Assembly: GCA_026027325.1 (NCBI GenBank)
Contig: JAMSLZ010000006.1
Coordinates: 124,001 to 188,000, forward strand
DNA length: 64,000 bases
DNA from: Actinomucor elegans
Taxonomy: Eukaryota; Mucoromycota; Mucoromycetes; Mucorales; Mucoraceae
Direction: 5' to 3'
The position numbers and the translations under genes are program-made. A model generated the notes under the pieces. That model searched no databases. It was not told where the DNA came from and worked only from the letters and a program-made list of their open reading frames with translations. This document shows, piece after piece, positions 35,271 to 47,291 of the stretch (position 1 is the stretch's first letter; the number at the start of each line of letters is the position of its first letter).

Positions 35271-36626
35271 CTGAACTCCAACCAACTGCGACTGTCACCA
35301 AGAAAGCAAAAAAGTAAGGTGGCACAGTAAGAGCTTGGGCAACCGGCTTTGACCAATTGCCCATACCAGCTACAATGGATGGCAAGAACAAAGTAACACC
35401 TTGCAAAGCGCTAGTTCCCGTAATATAAATAGCCATGTAAATATAAGTTTTCCAATCAGTGAAAACAGAACCGACTTGAGCCCACGACCAAGAATGATCA
35501 TTGGAAGCACCAGCATCTATAAATAGTGAATACAAAAGCTGATAATGGTTGGTTTGGCAATGACTTACCGGCTGCTAAGCGAGACACAGCGTATTCTCTT
35601 TCTTCTTCACTCAAAAACTTGGCTGTTTCCGGTTTATTGGGTAAATACCAAGCTGCAAAAACCGCCAAAATGACAGATGGGACACCTTCGATAATGAAAA
35701 GCCTACAGAAGGCGATTAATAATTCCAGAAAATATCTACATGGGTATTGATTTACCATTGCCATGTAGCTAGACTATCATTTTGGATTTGGCTAATACCA
35801 AAAGCAATTAAACCTCCAAAAGCACCAGCTAAACTACTGAATGACCAGAAAAACCCAATACGGCGACCATACTCTTGTCTTGTATACCATAGTGACATGA
35901 AGTAAATTACTCCAGGGAAGAAGCCTAGCCAAATTATTAATTGAAATTCTGATATACTTCAAATAGACTGTACCTGCTTCAAATACACCCAAAAAAAATC
36001 GACAAACAGCAATGCCAGCAAAACTTGTGCTTGCAGCCATGGCAGTCGCAACAGTGCCCCATAAACTATAAGATATAAATCATATGAATCAATATCAGGA
36101 AGATATATATTCATCAAATACCTACAACATAAGAATGCCTAACCAATATGAAGGGCGCCAACGTCTCATGATAATGTTAGATGGCAAGTCAAAAATGACA
36201 TAGGAAAAGTAAAAGATAGAAAGAGCCCATTGATACTGCTGTTTTGTCAATCCTAAATCTTCTTCGAGGCCACCTAACTTGGCATTACCAATGTTTGATC
36301 TATCAGGTCCAAGTTATTACCTGACTGATCTAAATGCGAAGCTTTACTTACCTATCAATGTAGCTCAATAAATATAATATACATAGAAGAGGCAATAGTC
36401 TTCTATCTAGTTTCCTGTTCAAAACGAAAAAAAGATGAGCCTATAGAAGAAATGCAATGGTTCGTTCTTACCCAACGAGCTTTCTTTTCAGTAAATGGTC
36501 CTCTTTAGATAGATCTTCTAACTGAGAGATAGATTCTTCTGTTTTGAATCGAAACTCGTCTTGAATTTCTCTAATTGACTCGCTCTTGAGCGAAGATGGT
36601 GCTTGATCTTTGGTTTTTTCAGACAT
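34522..36626 (-). CDS. MFS transporter, anion:cation symporter type (Dal5/Tna1-like)
   Basis: Eleven exons (36626-36472, 36414-36352, 36299-36126, 36065-35974, 35924-35756, 35702-35569, 35516-35271, 35196-35016, 34956-34892, 34827-34804 and 34730-34522) give 503 residues with about 12 membrane segments. The pattern LDRRLLPLLCILYLLSYIDR, LPSNIIMRRWRPSYWLG, FFLGVFEAGFFPGVIYFMS and YTRQEYGRRIGFFW is that of the fungal ACS family, which takes up organic anions such as allantoate, nicotinate, pantothenate or vitamin H; the substrate cannot be told from sequence. Exon 10 is only 24 nt. Intron 7 contains a T29 tract (sense strand) just after its donor. The C-terminus is cytosolic and basic. Confidence 0.88.
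35239..35267. repeat. A29 homopolymer inside an MFS intron
   Basis: On the sense (minus) strand it is T29, starting three bases after the GT donor and ending in an AG that could compete as acceptor. Confidence 0.8.
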
Positions 36627-38959
36627 TTGGCAAGATACAATGGTGTAAAGAAGAACAATGATAGATGAGCAACATGCATATATTATTTATATAGCTGCCC
36701 TAGTCTAGTTATTACGATGATGCCGTAAGACAATGAAGGGTTTAAGATTGATTAGGGAAATGCATAGCAGGAAACCGAATTACTCCGTTTCGGACACTTG
36801 CTGCAGCACTGTTTCTTCCCAAGTTTCCCCGCAATTCCCACATCTCATCCAGTCAGCCAGCTTCATTAACTTACTTTTCTATAAATTATAGGATCCACAT
36901 AGGAACGCATTTTTACTTATAAATTTTCAGAAGGGCTGCTGGAAACTTTATTAATCGTTCTAAATAGTTAGAGGATCATTTCCATTAGTATATTTTAGGT
37001 GCGAGAAGTTCTTGTTAACAGCCTTTATAATCGTAATACTGAAACATGATCTTGTATCTAGTGCACGCAATCTCGGTATATTTTCCCTTTTCCAGGATTT
37101 AAACCCTAATCAAGTTACATTAAAGAACTTGTGAAACCGGGATCGTTTAGCTCGTCTGTTTTATTTTGCCAGGTGGTTCCCCTTATTATTATCTTTGGGA
37201 TTTTTTATTATAAATCTTGCAAATAAGTGACTGCAAGACGAATACTAAAATATAAAATTTACTGAAACATCGACAAGAAGCTTGTAAATCAGCTACATTG
37301 CGTTCAACTGTGTCAAAAGAATGTGAGAAAGAAGATCTGTAAACGGGCTGATAATGATGACTCGGGCTTTAATGAACGTATTGTATTGGAGAAAACATCC
37401 CGTAGGAAGCTATAGGTCTATGCAATGACTGGAGGGTGCGAAAAAATAGTAGGATTGTATGCGTGTCATGATAAGATACTAATGTGATGATTCATGACCA
37501 GATGATTATGAATAACAGCTTAGGCCTACCCACTTTAATTGGTAAATATCAATATTTTTCATTTTTGATTGAGTAGCCTTGATAAAAGCAAAGTCAAATC
37601 AAAGAGTAAGAAATGTCTACTATAGCTCAAAAGTATTTACATTTACAAGTTAATTCAATATAAAATATTCTACCTTTTAAGTAAAAATTACTCTATAAAG
37701 AAGACGGCAGTTGCACATGTCTTACTCAATGCAGAATTTAGATTAAGGGTTTAATGAACAAAGCGATACATTATTTAGCCAACGCGCATGACTAATAAAT
37801 CTACGGACAGCGACCATTTGACGAAGAGTAAGCTACATAAACTTGGATATTCAAGTCCATGAGTTCTAAACAATTTTTTAACTAAGAAGACATCAAATTC
37901 TTAAACGACTACTGTTGGTACAAGTTTAGATTGGATATATCTTAAGAAGGCACAAGGTCATTTGTGTCTGTGCTTGGAAAAAATAAATATATTTTTGTCA
38001 CTAGTTTGCGTCTTTTATTTATTTACTTCTTGTTGCTTGGAGCAGATGGCACCCATATTTCGTTGACTTTCATGCGTACATATCTGAAGTATAGTAGCTG
38101 CTCCAGTATTCATTCTGAAGATCCAAAATATAGTAATCTAGCAATATACCTATTGGCAGCCATGTCAAGAAACAGTATATTACAATTGGTGCTTAATCCA
38201 CCTCTATTTTCTTTGCATATTCAAAAATCAGGCCACATTAGAGCATTTTGATAGCCACTCCTCCATTATCCACTTTGTAGTTTATCGTTCGAATTCAGTT
38301 ACTCGACCCATCTTGGTTAGGAAACATAAGAAAAATAGTGAGATGTACATTGCATTGTCCCAAACAATTTTTAATTAAAAAGTATGTTTCTAAAACGCCC
38401 TTATTACCACCAAAAAAAAAATCCCTTTAAGACATCAATTGTTATAGGCCAAGGGTCAATAACAAAAAATAAAAAACTACTTCAGTTTGATCTCATTATT
38501 CATAACAAGATTTGCTGATACACGAACTTCTTTAGCAAAAGTTGTACGCAAATTCAATTGTGCATTGGATGGAGTAAGTGATATTTGTCATTTTTGATTA
38601 AATTGGGTTTTCAAAAATTTTAAAACGTAACTATAACCCGAGTACTTCATGTTCTAAAAAATACATAAAAAATACGGATATACTTATATCTAATTTACGT
38701 TGAGTAGAAGTAACACCTTGTAAACGCTGTCTTCATGCTTGACAAAAAAGGGGAATGTTTTGAAAATAGGCATAAGGTAATCCCTTACAAAGTTTGAGAT
38801 ATTGGGCCATTTTATACATTTCGCACTTCTCAACCAATTCCGAATTAAATGTTGCGTCTAATTATCATTACTTGTTCCATCTTCTAAAAGATATTACTTG
38901 ACTAAAATGTAGTGGCTATATTATCCATTAATGACTGAAATTAAATCGCATACATTTCA

Positions 38960-39105
38960 GAGATTATATCTATAAATCTATAGACCTCTCGATTGATTTC
39001 GGTCAAATGTCACTGCAAGCAATCAATACATACCCAAATTGAGCTACTACATTTATTAGAATCATTATTAAAAAGTCGTTTTAATAGTTAATTCCACTTC
39101 ATTTT
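38960..39105 (+). repeat. Dispersed intergenic repeat, copy 11
   Basis: It contains ATAGACCTCTCGATTGATTT, CGGTCAAATGTCACTGCAAG, AAATTGAGCTACTACATTTA, TTAGAATCATTATTAAAAAG and TTTTAATAGTTAATTCC. It is a good reference for the 3' half. Confidence 0.7.
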
Positions 39106-39210
39106 TAATCTAGGAAATAGAACCTCTCTAAGTTAATTATTATCATGGTTTCTCCAAAATACCTACAGTAATGTAAAGCATTGAATATTCTGCGCTTGTC
39201 CTGTCCGGAA

Positions 39211-39212
<2 letters not shown>

Positions 39213-39246
<34 letters not shown>
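39213..39246. repeat. T34 homopolymer
   Basis: 34 uninterrupted T; about 110 bp beyond repeat copy 11. Confidence 0.85.
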
Positions 39247-39731
39247 CGTTCATTAAACATACTACGAGAAGTCAAACCTCTTTTGGGTTATTTTTTATGT
39301 TGCTTTGATTTGCCGACTTATATGAAATAGTAAAAAGATCAAATTACCGTAGCAACGAGGAATAGTTCCTGAAAATGAGCGTCATTATTAAGGTCGTAGC
39401 AACGAGGATTCGATTCGAGTAATAATGCAATAATACAGCATAAGAATCGAAACAAAGGATGTTTTTCGGGGGGGGGGGGTGTTTTGACAAGATATGACAT
39501 GTATTGCTTCTGTAGTTGCGCAGATCGAGTGTCTTATTCATATCTCATGACATCCAAGTATTTATAGATATGCAAAGAGGGTTTTACAAATGTAACGCGT
39601 AAATGGAAAAAGTTTCAGCTGAATTGGTGCAATATTTATCCAATCAAATTGGTCTATCTTCTAATACATTTACGGTTCCTCTACCAGTTTTTTTTTTCTT
39701 CACTTTCTTCAACCTACATTAAAGCATTACA

Positions 39732-40476
39732 ATGAGAGCTTACGTTTACGATAACCAAGATCCCGCTGATCAACGCGCTCCTCACGATTTAGGCATTGAA
39801 AAATCTGTAGAAGATCTCGATAAATTGGGCGTCAAGTACTGGCGCATTGAAGGCCCTGATGCTCTTGATAGAATTGACGAAATTGCCAAGGAGAGATGTT
39901 ACAAGAATAGAGATACTGTAAGTTTATATACATAATGCTTGAATTCATCAATTGGATTCTGATAAATATACTGTATAGATTGTAGTATCTCCCGATGCTA
40001 TGGGACCTATCTATGAAGATAAAGTCAAGTCTTTCTTTGCCGAGTAACGTATATCTTAGATAAGATATATTACAAAACTAATGTAAGCTATAGACATCTT
40101 CATGAAGATGAAGAGATCCGTTATATCTTGGATGGTTCAGGATACTTTGATGTTCGTGATCAACAGGACATCTGGATTCGTATCTTTATGGAAAAAGGCG
40201 ATATGATCATCTTGGTACAGTAATGTGCACTATATATAATTTTTTTTATATTAACTTATTATGTAGCCTGCTGGTATCTACCATCGTTTCACCACAGATG
40301 AAAACAACTATATCAAGGCTATGAGATTATTCAAAGAAGATCCTTTATGGACACCTCTTAACCGTAAGTGTGCTTATGAACCAGTAATAGTATACTAATA
40401 TATTATTATAGGCCCTGATGCTGACGAGAACAAGTATCGTGTTGATTATATCAATACTTTTAATGTTACTGCCTAA
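39732..40476 (+). CDS. ADI1: Acireductone dioxygenase (methionine salvage)
   Basis: Cupin enzyme that converts acireductone plus O2 to the keto acid precursor of methionine in the salvage pathway. Five exons (39732-39917, 39979-40043, 40094-40214, 40267-40363 and 40412-40476) give 177 residues, the normal family length. The four metal ligands are all present: His85, His87 and Glu91 in [11 protein letters not shown] and His130 in PAGIYHRFT. The exon 2-3 junction lies directly before the first metal histidine. The body reads [17 protein letters not shown] and [14 protein letters not shown]. The last stop is only 36 bp from the calmodulin stop on the other strand. Confidence 0.95.
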
Positions 40477-40512
40477 GTATTTATTAAATAAAAAGGACTA
40501 TATAAGGGCTAT

Positions 40513-41227
40513 TTATTTAGACATCTATGATATAAAAGTTAGTCTTATTGATTTGTAAGATATTATTTGTATATATTACCATCATCTTGACAAATTCTTG
40601 ATAGTTGATTTGACCATCACCATCAACATCAGCTTCACGAATCATTTCATCAACTTCTTCTTCGCTCAATTTTTCACCAAGAGAAGTCATGACGTGACGC
40701 AACTCGGCGGCAGAAATATAACCATTACCATCCTTATCAAAAACCTTGAAAGCTTCTTCAATCTCTTCTTGAGAATCAGTGTCCTTCATTTTTCTATAGA
40801 GGTACTATTAAAAAAACGCGCTTTTATACAAAGAATGCAACAAGCTACCTAGCCAACATGGACAAGAACTCAGAAAAGTCAATATGACCGTTACCATCGC
40901 TATCCACCTCGTTAATCTATAGTGACAAGGATGAATATAAACCTTCTGATTGGGTTATTTGATACTTTACCATGTCTTGAAGTTCAGCTTCGGTGGGGTT
41001 CAAATTCAAGGAACGCATAACAGTACCAAGTTCCTTGGTGGTAATAGAACCATCTCCATCCTTATCAAAAAGACTAGAGATGTAATTAGAATTAAAACAT
41101 CTAGTAAATGTTTATAATACTTTACTTGAAAGCCTCGCGGAATTCAGTGATTTGTTCTTCGGTCAATTGATCAGCCTTTAGAGAACATGTCAGTTTGAAT
41201 CTCTGATTTTTTAATTAGACTTACCAT
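40513..41227 (-). CDS. CMD1: Calmodulin
   Basis: Calcium sensor with four EF hands, 149 residues. The six exons are 41227-41225, 41175-41126, 41073-40971, 40916-40849, 40793-40580 and 40524-40513. Exon 1 codes only for the initiator Met and exon 6 only for Met-Ser-Lys and the stop; both follow from the invariant calmodulin ends (M-ADQLTEEQ and KMM-MSK). The calcium loops [36 protein letters not shown] and [12 protein letters not shown] are intact with all acidic ligands. Residue 18 region reads EAFNLFDKDG where many fungi have Ala or Ser. In animals calmodulin is also the delta subunit of phosphorylase kinase, whose regulatory subunit is encoded 20 kb away here; the linkage may be chance. Confidence 0.97.
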
Positions 41228-41603
41228 TTTGTTTAATACTTGTAAAAGAAAAAGAAAAAGAAGGAAAAAAAATATTTGCTAGTTTTACTGGTACTTCCTT
41301 ACGCGTGACTTTAGGCCAAAGGTAGTACAGATTCGATGAAGGGCAAATGCTACAGGGCTGTTTTCTCAACTATCTTACGCAAGCTGCTTTTGAATTGATG
41401 CATCTCATCAGCTCCTAGTAGGCTGACGCGTACTACTGCTCTTAGGGTTTCATAGTTTTCCCTGGCTAAAACAAAAAGGTGGCTGATACATCATCTAACT
41501 CAGTTATTACTTCTTCAAGTTCCATTTGTTTGTGATACAAACAGACGAATGGAGTACTAATGTAAAATGCCATTAATAGTAAGTGATAATACAAATTTAT
41601 TAT
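41228..41603. promoter_or_regulatory. Calmodulin upstream region / glutathione synthetase 3' end
   Basis: A 376-bp gap between two minus-strand genes. A C-rich/TTCC patch lies upstream of calmodulin. A minus-strand reading stretch near 41350-41470 looks coding but could not be joined to a start in frame. Confidence 0.4.
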
Positions 41604-43422
41604 TTATACAAGTAAAGGGCTATCAATCACTGCAAAACCAGCAGCTACACCGCCTTCACGCGTAGTAGTAGCTTTAGTGCGAAGTAAATGTCCGCCTGCA
41701 TGATTTAATATCTCTTTATCACCGTCGCTAACAAAAGAAAGATTAATAAAACATCATCATTGGGTTGGTCATATCACTTACGCGAGATAGGTGCCGTAGA
41801 TGCCAAGCTCACTCACTACATCACCTGCGATCACTTTGCCTTCGCGAATCATCAAGTTTTGCAGAGGAGGACTATGGATCAAGTCCATTAGAATGTACGC
41901 GTTTCTTTCTTCTAAAGTCAGCTTTTTAAGTTCCGTCAAAATATCTTGGCCATAGATATTGTTTCCGCCACCTTCTCTTTGTGGCTTCATAACGAAATCA
42001 TCAGGCTTAGTAATCGCCAATTCATAAGCAGCTAGGCCCTGAGGACTATTGTCCAAAGGATATAAACCAGCAAACGATTCACGCATATCATTGGCTGTAG
42101 ATGCGTCTACATAACGTTCTAAACGCCCAGGTTCAGCTAATACCTGCTGCACTTTTTTAGAGCCTACCAATTGATAAGGGATAGAAGGACATTTGATAGA
42201 CAAAGAACGTTCTACTAGTAATCGGGCATCCCACTCTTTTTGTGTGGGGTAGTCTTCAGGCCCATAACCTGCGCGAAAGTAGGTTACAGCAACTTCGTAT
42301 CCATCACTAAAAGAACGTATCAGTGTTTTCTCTAAAGTGTATTTCAAATAGGTGCTTACATGAGGAATCCTTTTGTTTCTGGATCAAGTTTAGCTCTAGT
42401 AGCAATATCTTCCAAAGAGAGTCTCAACAATGAGATGCCATGGCTATTATAGATGATTAATCTATGTGTTTATTACTATTTATTACTATTCATTACTGCT
42501 TACCTTTGCAATAGTTCATATTCAATCCAACGTTGATCAAATGCATTACGTTCACCAGGTTGAATAATCATGACTACACGTGCACTATACAGAAGGAGTC
42601 CACATATAAGAAGAATGAATAAACATTAGGAGTTTAACTTACTCGGGGTTACCATAATGCTTCCATGCAGCAGCTAAACCATTCGCAATAGATTCAATGG
42701 CTTTATTTTCAGGCAACTGGTTCATTTCGATTTGATCTCCTGCATATCCTTTGATAGAGGATAAAAGATATCTAAATGTCAGTTAGTAAATGCGCTCCTT
42801 ACAAGTGATCTACTCTGCTTACCGGTGAAGCTCACTGGTTCTAGTACTCAAACTGCCAAAGCTAGCTGCAATTGTATTAAACTCGACTTGATGGATCCTG
42901 CTAGTTGCACCTTGTTTGAAGTGCAATAAGTAATCATTACGATGAATACCCAGACTGGCAGGCTATTTTACCCGTCAGATATTATTGCAATAGTCTCATT
43001 CAATAGAACATACCTGCGCGACTCCTTCTTTCTGTACAGTCAAGTAAATTTGATACAACTGATTCATAAAAGTGTCCAATTTCGATAGTCTAATGCTGTT
43101 CATTAGTCATATTGTACCTTATCAATTACTATCTTATACATTACATCTCCATTGTCTCTGAAATTAGATCATGATCTCGACTCATTTTGTGAATCAGTGT
43201 ATTCCAAGGCTGTTGCAGCCTTTTAGCTTTCTCGAATTCAATGCGGGGAAAAGGAGTAGGATATAGGGCAAAAGGGGCGTGAGTGACAGCTGCGTTATTG
43301 GCAAAGATCGTTTGTTTGTCCAAAGAAGGTCGCACAACAAGGCCGTGAGCTAGGGCCCAATCGATCGCCACTATCACAGTTTCTGAAAGCTCGTTAGGAG
43401 ATGTTTGGGGTGGGTAAGTCAT
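41604..43422 (-). CDS. GSS: Glutathione synthetase
   Basis: ATP-dependent ligase that adds glycine to gamma-glutamylcysteine, last step of glutathione synthesis. The eight exons are 43422-43145, 43089-43014, 42962-42823, 42771-42643, 42584-42504, 42443-42360, 42306-41782 and 41727-41604, giving 478 residues (human 474). Eukaryotic-type motifs: PTPFPRIEFEKAK, LGIHRNDYLLHF, QVEFNTIAASFGSLS, the glycine-rich ATP-grasp loop KPQREGGGNNIYG near residues 370-382, and the C-terminal lid LLRTKATTTREGGVAAGFAV. The ATG at 43422 gives MTYPPQTSP, with no organelle presequence evident, so cytosolic location is likely. Confidence 0.95.
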
Positions 43423-44080
43423 GTTTTTTGTAGAAGAAAGAAACAGGTGTTATGACAAATAACCATTTTTTGCTGAATAATTGCGCCATTGAGTTTGTAT
43501 AGGGACTGTGTTTATATGTGTCACGTAACGTCTAAAGCGGTACCTAGAATTTCATTCTATCTTAGGAGTTATAGCATAGGAGGGAGGCAATAGAAAGAGG
43601 CCAAAGGAGCTATAGGATAAAAGAGGAGCTATTCTAATGCAAGAGTCGATCTTGAACATCTGTATTCTAGTCTTGATATACTCAAAACTATACACTCTGG
43701 AATGTCTTTACGCTATAGTGATTGCCTTATAACGTGACCGAAGATGACGAATATGCACTTTGCTGCAACTAAACAAGAGTGAATAGGAGTATACCGTAGT
43801 CTAGATGAAGTTAGGAGAACATTATACATAAAGAGATATAGCTATGTATACGCCCTCTTTTATATATTTCTTTTATAGATTCGTTTAGAATCCATCTTAT
43901 GCAAGAAAAGTCCTCTAGGGTAATATAACCTTTTATAGTCAACTAGCATCGATCGACAGCGTATATAATAGCGTTCTTATGGATGTATGCACATAGAAAC
44001 AAGACTTTTTTAGTTGAGAAAATGGCCCTTAAAATCAACTTCATTTCATTCTTCTCTCTTTCTTTCTCTTTCCTTTCAAA
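43423..44080. promoter_or_regulatory. Divergent promoter region, GSS and C2H2 gene
   Basis: 658 bp between start codons. A TATA-like GTATATAATA lies near 43961-43970 and a CT-rich leader (TTCTTCTCTCTTTCTTTCTC) at about 44049-44075, both oriented for the C2H2 gene. Confidence 0.45.
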
Positions 44081-44719
44081 ATGAATCCTGCTTCTGCCAA
44101 TTACTGTCTCGAGTCTTTGACCAGAAGGTCTTCTTTACCTGCTAATCATCATCATCATCATCATCATGAGGATCCCGTTCTTTCACCGCCCCTCACACCT
44201 GCCCATCATCCTTTTGATAAAAGGCAATCTGTAGATCTCAGCTATTCCCCTAATCCATACCATCGAACTTCAAATGCAACTACAGGTAGCTTCAATACAT
44301 TAGAAAGTTACCATCATTGGGTAAACCATTCTATGCAATATCACCATCCAATGCATCAATCACCTATACCTTCTCAACTTATACATCATCCACCTTCTCA
44401 AGAACCTCAACAGACAGTCATGGAATCAAACACAAATCATAGACAGACAAGAAAGCAACCGTTGAAGCAGAACAAGCATATGTGTACTTATCCTGATTGT
44501 CTTTGGAGTTTCAAAAGGTTTGAGCATTTAAAAAGGCATATGTTGGTTCATACCGGGGAAAGACCTCACGTATGTCTTCACCCAGGTTGTGGAAAGCGGT
44601 TCAGTCGGTCCGATAACTTTCATGCACACTATAGAACACATGAAAAGAAGGCATTTGCAAGACAAAAGCAGCAACAGCAGCACCAGCAACAGCAACAACA
44701 GCAACAACAGCAACAGCAT

Positions 44720-44763
<44 letters not shown>

Positions 44764-45643
44764 TCAGCAGCAGCAACAGCAACAGCAACATCAGCAGCAG
44801 CAACAGCAACAGCAACATCAGCAGCAGCAACAGAAACAACAGCAGCAATCATCCTCTTCTACTTCTACCTGCTCTTCTTCAGTTGCAACTCCAAACACCA
44901 ATCAATTTGTACCAACCAAGATAGAAGAAAAGGAATCATTCATGCATTCTTATTATCATCATCATCAACAACAGCAACAGCATCAAACTTATCCTCTTTT
45001 ACCTAACCCTTCTTCAAAGCAGCAACATACTTTTATGAACTACCATCCTCAACAGCAGCAGCAACAAGAAAACTACATGCCAAATAACAACAGTGGTAAT
45101 AATAGTCCTTTTTACCAACAGCAGCACAGTCAAAGCCCAACACCTTCTAATACTCGCTCTCAATTACCACCCAATTCACCCACTTCTACTAGTTCAAGTA
45201 GCAATAATTCAATTTCACCTAGAACCAAAACATCAACAATAACAGCAGATCAAAAGAAACCACATGCCTGTAGCCATCCCAACTGTGGCAGTCGATTCAG
45301 GCGCTTAGAACATCTAAAGAGACACGTTCGTATTCATACGCACGAGCAACCATATAAGTGTAGCTATCCTGGTTGTCTTAAAGCCTTTAGTCGGTCTGAT
45401 AATCTCACACAGCATCGAAAGACTCATGAAAGAAAAGGAAAATCAACATTAGATCAACAATTCAGTATGCAACCATCTTCTTCATCTTCTTCCGAAGCAT
45501 TCGCTCTGGCGGATTTTATTCGTACAGACCAATACAATACCAACACAAATGAAAATTCCAACAATGCCTCTTTTCATGACAACAAACAGCTATTGGGTTG
45601 GCAGCATCCTGGCGATACTTCAACAGAAAGTGTAGGCTGTTAA
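44081..45643 (+). CDS. C2H2 zinc-finger transcription factor with two finger pairs and polyGln linker
   Basis: Intronless gene for 520 residues. Finger pair 1 spans about 135-187 (CTYPDC...[11 protein letters not shown] and CLHPGC...[12 protein letters not shown]). Pair 2 spans about 397-449 (CSHPNC...[11 protein letters not shown] and CSYPGC...[12 protein letters not shown]). Both pairs share the C-x4-C spacing and the [16 protein letters not shown] recognition helices of the fungal Ste12-associated/FlbC-like class, so they probably recognise similar sites. They are separated by about 200 residues containing a His-punctuated polyGln run (about 197-256, CAG/CAA codons). A polyHis run occupies residues 23-29. 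Targets are unknown. The polyGln DNA also gives long antisense polyLeu/polyAla frames, which are artefacts. Confidence 0.88.
44668..44850. repeat. CAG/CAA trinucleotide tract in the C2H2 gene
   Basis: Mixed CAG and CAA codons with periodic CAT (His) every 8-10 codons. The unit CAACATCAGCAGCAGCAACA recurs, which shows local tandem duplication. Confidence 0.85.
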
Positions 45644-45709
45644 CGCTTATAGTTTATACAATTTTGCTTTTTTGTTTAATAATAAAAACTAAGCTTTTCT
45701 TTTACAAGT

Positions 45710-46253
45710 TTAATCTTTGACGCTGCCATCTCTAGGTCGATATGTCACTCCACGTCGATCTAATTCATCTTCTACATCCTCAGGTACTCGGCCTGATACT
45801 ACAATAGCATATACACCCTTTTGAAATTTATCTACATATCGCATTTAGAAACCGTATGTCTCTAAAACTATTCTAAACATACCAATTCGCTGCCACCTTG
45901 CTACCCAACTATCTCTAGGATGCATCAAAGCTATCGCCCTAATAACAAAAAATAAAATAAATACAAGTCTCAATAGAGATCAAATCACAACCCTTACCCT
46001 TCAAACTTGCCGCTTGTACATTCGCTAACACGATCCATACTGCCTCGCATTTGCAAAATTTCTTCACAATTTTCACATCCATTCGCTCGAAACTGCGAAG
46101 CATTCTAAAAAATATATATATACACAAACAAGCAGTTGGATTGTAAATAACCTTGTGCTCCAATGAACTATTTTAAAATCAACTAACCTTGATTAAAGAA
46201 CATAATAAACAGGCACGTAATTGCTTTTTGTCAATGGGCAACACTTGCGACAT
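45710..46253 (-). CDS. SPT4: Transcription elongation factor SPT4
   Basis: Small zinc-binding partner of Spt5 in the DSIF complex, which clamps RNA polymerase II during elongation. The four exons are 46253-46188, 46104-45998, 45938-45883 and 45831-45710, giving 116 residues, as expected for the family. The four zinc cysteines are Cys15, Cys18, Cys32 and Cys35. Conserved blocks: LRACLLCSLIK, GCENCEEILQMRG, FEGAIALMHPRDSWVARWQR and KGVYAIVVSGRVPEDVE. It is convergent with the C2H2 gene; the two stops are 67 bp apart. Confidence 0.94.
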
Positions 46254-46918
46254 GGCTGTATATATAAGAAGAAGATGAAGGACAATAACTAGTAAAGCAG
46301 GACTGTAAAGAAACACAAACGGTGCTCGGTGTGACGGTGAATATGTGACTAGCTTTTAGGGGTTTAAATGCTTTTCCCTGAATCTAGCATGAATTTAGGA
46401 CACCATGAGCTTTTGATTGCTTTGCTTCTACTCACTCTATAGTCGAAACTGAAGAGAAAACGATTTCAGTTGGGTTCGTAGGTATTGAGAATAAAGTCTA
46501 GATTTCATAGTTCTTCTTTGTATATATTATATGCATGTTTGTATGTAAGTCAATGATTAAAGTTATAGAAAGAATAACAATACTCCCTCATGGTAATAAA
46601 ACGCTATAACTATCAAAGGTCAGAAAGGCCCTATGAGGGTAGGCCTTTTGCCTGAGTGCATATTTAAACTGGACTACTATGTTAGCGGCCAGTGTATGCT
46701 AGATAACATGCGTTGCTTTGTGAAGTACATGAAATAATAGCGTGGCATAGTACATAAAAAGACGTGTTAATCGTTTTTATATGCACAGTATTCCATTATG
46801 CCTTGAATGATTTAAAGAACAGTCTGCATTTTCTTAAGTCTACATAGTTTTTTCTAACAAAACGTTGATATATGCTCTATTTTTCGTTTTACAATCATAA
46901 GTAAAGGTTTTTGTAAGC

Positions 46919-46920
<2 letters not shown>

Positions 46921-46950
<30 letters not shown>
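46921..46950. repeat. (AT)15 microsatellite
   Basis: Uninterrupted AT dinucleotides. Similar shorter tracts lie at 49261-49286 and 63213-63237. Confidence 0.9.
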
Positions 46951-46955
<5 letters not shown>

Positions 46956-47291
46956 CTTAAGCACATATTTTGAAATGCATAAAACGTATTTGTGTTATTT
47001 AATATTTTATTAAAATATTATTTACACCTTCAAACAAATGATACAGCGCTGTATCACAACTACTGCTATTAAATTTTTATTATGCTCGATCTTTAAGTTT
47101 CCACTGGATTGTGATATTCGAACCTTCTCAAACTTCGACGACGCTGGGAAAAGTAAAGTGGATTTCAGGTTAACTTGTAATTCAGCTGCAATTCACCTAA
47201 AAACTCTAAAATCCATCTTCAATTTGCTAATTAGAAAATAAAACGTACATTAACTTGTATTTTACATTATTTCACTTAAATTCGGGTGAAG

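Larger units (their letters stand above)
36627..39731. other. 3.1-kb gene desert
   Basis: No complete gene is seen. It holds the MFS promoter, one dispersed repeat (38960-39105), a T34 tract (39213-39246), a G10 run near 39469-39479, and a short minus-strand coding-like relic at about 38470-38810 (see findings). Confidence 0.55.

Noticed and set aside
41340..41580. Possible small spliced gene between calmodulin and glutathione synthetase on the minus strand (frame with RENYETLRAVVRVSLLGADE)
   Set aside because: The stretch looks coding, but no GT-AG pair joins it to an upstream ATG in frame, and it lies in the calmodulin upstream region; left unassigned.
44528..44852. Long polyLeu and polyAla/Val frames opposite the C2H2 gene
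   Set aside because: They are antisense and frame shadows of the CAG/CAA tract.
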